Shown one piece after another: positions 5,483-6,052 of a stretch of 6,052 bases of DNA (position 1 is its first letter; each line of letters opens with the position of its first letter). The position numbers were made by a program, and so were the translations under genes. Source of the DNA: Oscillospiraceae bacterium (GTDB lineage: Bacteria; Bacillota_A; Clostridia; Oscillospirales; Oscillospiraceae); the NCBI GenBank assembly GCA_017939025.1, contig JAGBAI010000036.1, positions 1 to 6,052 on the forward strand. The letters are read 5' to 3'. The notes under the pieces are model-generated. The model was not told where the DNA came from. It made no database searches and saw only the letters and a list, made by a program, of their open reading frames with translations.

Positions 5483-5683
5483 AAATTGCAGTTTATCGAA
5501 TTGGCGTAGGGACCGTCCTCCTGGACGGTCCGTCGAAAAAATTGACCTCGATGGGCAACTTTTTCGCAACGTTCGCCGTATAAATTCCAGAAATCCGCCC
5601 ATTGAGGTCGGATTTCTGGGCGGACCGTCCAGGAGGACGGTCCCTACGATGATGTATTCAAACAGCCCGATAAACTGTAATTT
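5483..5683. repeat. MITE-like palindromic element, GGACCGTCC type (complete copy)
   Basis: Terminal repeats AAATTGCAGTTTATCG (5483-5498) and CGATAAACTGTAATTT (5668-5683) match at 15 of 16 positions. Inside is a perfect 27-bp inverted repeat (5506-5532 with 5621-5647) whose arms also fold alone (GGACCGTCC with GGACGGTCC). The core has two further hairpins: 5534-5543 with 5557-5566 (one mismatch) and 5587-5597 with 5609-5619 (11 bp perfect). Their loops, ACCTCGATGGG and CCCATTGAGGT, are complementary to each other. It begins 7 bases after the stop of the small membrane protein gene. TAC is found just outside both ends, a possible but weak target duplication. Confidence 0.8.
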
Positions 5684-5698
5684 ACCTGTCTGCATGTA

Positions 5699-5728
5699 AA
5701 ACCGCCCGGCCTTATGGCCGGGCGGTTT
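5699..5728. terminator. Intrinsic terminator downstream of pckA
   Basis: A perfect 13-bp GC-rich stem (5699-5711 with 5716-5728) has a TTAT loop. On the minus strand it follows the pckA stop by about 29 bases and ends in GGTTTTACAT. On the plus strand it ends in GGTTTGTTAT. It can serve both directions, but its main role should be pckA. Confidence 0.75.
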
Positions 5729-5757
5729 GTTATGCTGTCAACATTCCGAACTGTAAA

Positions 5758-6052
5758 TTACAGCTGGGGGCCAGCGGCGACCAGGGCCTTGCCCTCTTCG
5801 TTGCCGGTGTACTTGGTGAAGTTCTTGATGAAGCGGGCAGCCAGATCCTGAGCCTTGGCATCCCACTCAGCAGCGTCTGCGTAGGTGTTTCTGGGATCCA
5901 GGATGTTGGTGTCAACGCCGGGCAGAGCGGTGGGAACCTCGAAGCCGAAGTAGGGGATGGTCTTGGTCTCGGCCTTCAGGATGGAGCCGTCCAGGATGGC
6001 GTCGATGATGCCGCGGGTGTCCTTAATGGAGATACGCTTGCCGGTGCCGTTC
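5758..6052 (-). CDS. pckA: Phosphoenolpyruvate carboxykinase (ATP), C-terminal 98 residues
   Basis: The gene is cut by the right edge of the window. The minus-strand frame ends at TAA (5760-5758), and the first base, 6052, belongs to an incomplete codon. The visible part begins [20 protein letters not shown] and continues with [15 protein letters not shown], then ends [10 protein letters not shown]. This closely follows the end of the ATP-type PEP carboxykinase family (E. coli PckA has [12 protein letters not shown], [14 protein letters not shown] and ALVAAGPxL). The enzyme interconverts oxaloacetate plus ATP with PEP, CO2 and ADP (EC 4.1.1.49). In fermentative anaerobes it often runs in the carboxylating direction. 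The kinase and metal-binding motifs lie outside the window. Codon use is strongly biased to C-ending codons, fitting a highly expressed gene. Confidence 0.95.
   Translation of the reverse strand, partial: NGTGKRISIKDTRGIIDAILDGSILKAETKTIPYFGFEVPTALPGVDTNILDPRNTYADAAEWDAKAQDLAARFIKNFTKYTGNEEGKALVAAGPQL

Noticed and set aside
4923..5683. CRISPR array or integron-type repeat array
   Set aside because: The repeats are inverted palindromes of about 200-230 bp with different interiors. They are not short direct repeats with unique spacers, and no cas or integrase gene is present.
5249..5695. 148-codon minus-strand frame through the palindromic repeat
   Set aside because: It runs through the inverted repeat and antisense to the small membrane gene, and its sequence is repeat-derived.

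Overview
The window looks like a chromosomal segment of a moderately GC-rich, low-lying Gram-positive gut-type Clostridia (Oscillospiraceae/Ruminococcaceae-like). This is inferred from strong Shine-Dalgarno sequences in an 'ACGAAAGGA' context, a sigma-A type promoter in front of nrdR, an ATP-type pckA, small membrane proteins, and many palindromic intergenic repeats of the kind common in that group. I cannot name the species from the sequence.

Layout. 1-240: repeat DNA, with a truncated palindromic element at the left edge followed by the remnant of a second repeat type. 247-281: strong intrinsic-terminator-like hairpin. 282-922: more than 600 bases with no convincing gene. This stretch is rich in nested hairpins, has a candidate promoter at 443-472, and has motifs laid out like a degenerate cobalamin riboswitch at about 611-743. 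A possible 12-codon leader ORF lies at 766-804. 923-2239 (+): a two-part protein, with an N-terminal domain resembling LigT/2H phosphoesterases but lacking both catalytic histidines, fused to an intact CpsB/YwqE-type PHP phosphatase domain. 2249-2470: MITE-like repeat. 2517-3140 (+): YbjN-domain protein. 3184-3225: very strong terminator hairpin shared by two convergent genes. 3224-3628 (-): small polytopic membrane protein. 3629-3836: divergent promoter region. 3837-4292 (+): NrdR, the ribonucleotide reductase repressor. It overlaps by one base (TAATG) a 191-residue SdpI-like membrane protein at 4292-4867, which is followed by a terminator. 4923-5154: second MITE-like repeat. 5185-5475 (+): 96-residue cysteine-rich membrane protein. 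5483-5683: third MITE-like repeat. 5699-5728: terminator hairpin. 5758-6052 (-): the C-terminal 98 codons of ATP-dependent phosphoenolpyruvate carboxykinase (pckA), cut by the window edge.

Functionally this is a mosaic of short transcription units rather than one pathway. The only clear operon is nrdR with the SdpI-like gene. Almost every spacer between units is filled by an inverted-repeat element, and three of these share nearly the same terminal inverted repeat around different interiors. The least ordinary items are the LigT-like/PHP fusion with its long structured leader, the shared-terminus repeat family, and the nrdR/SdpI-like coupling.
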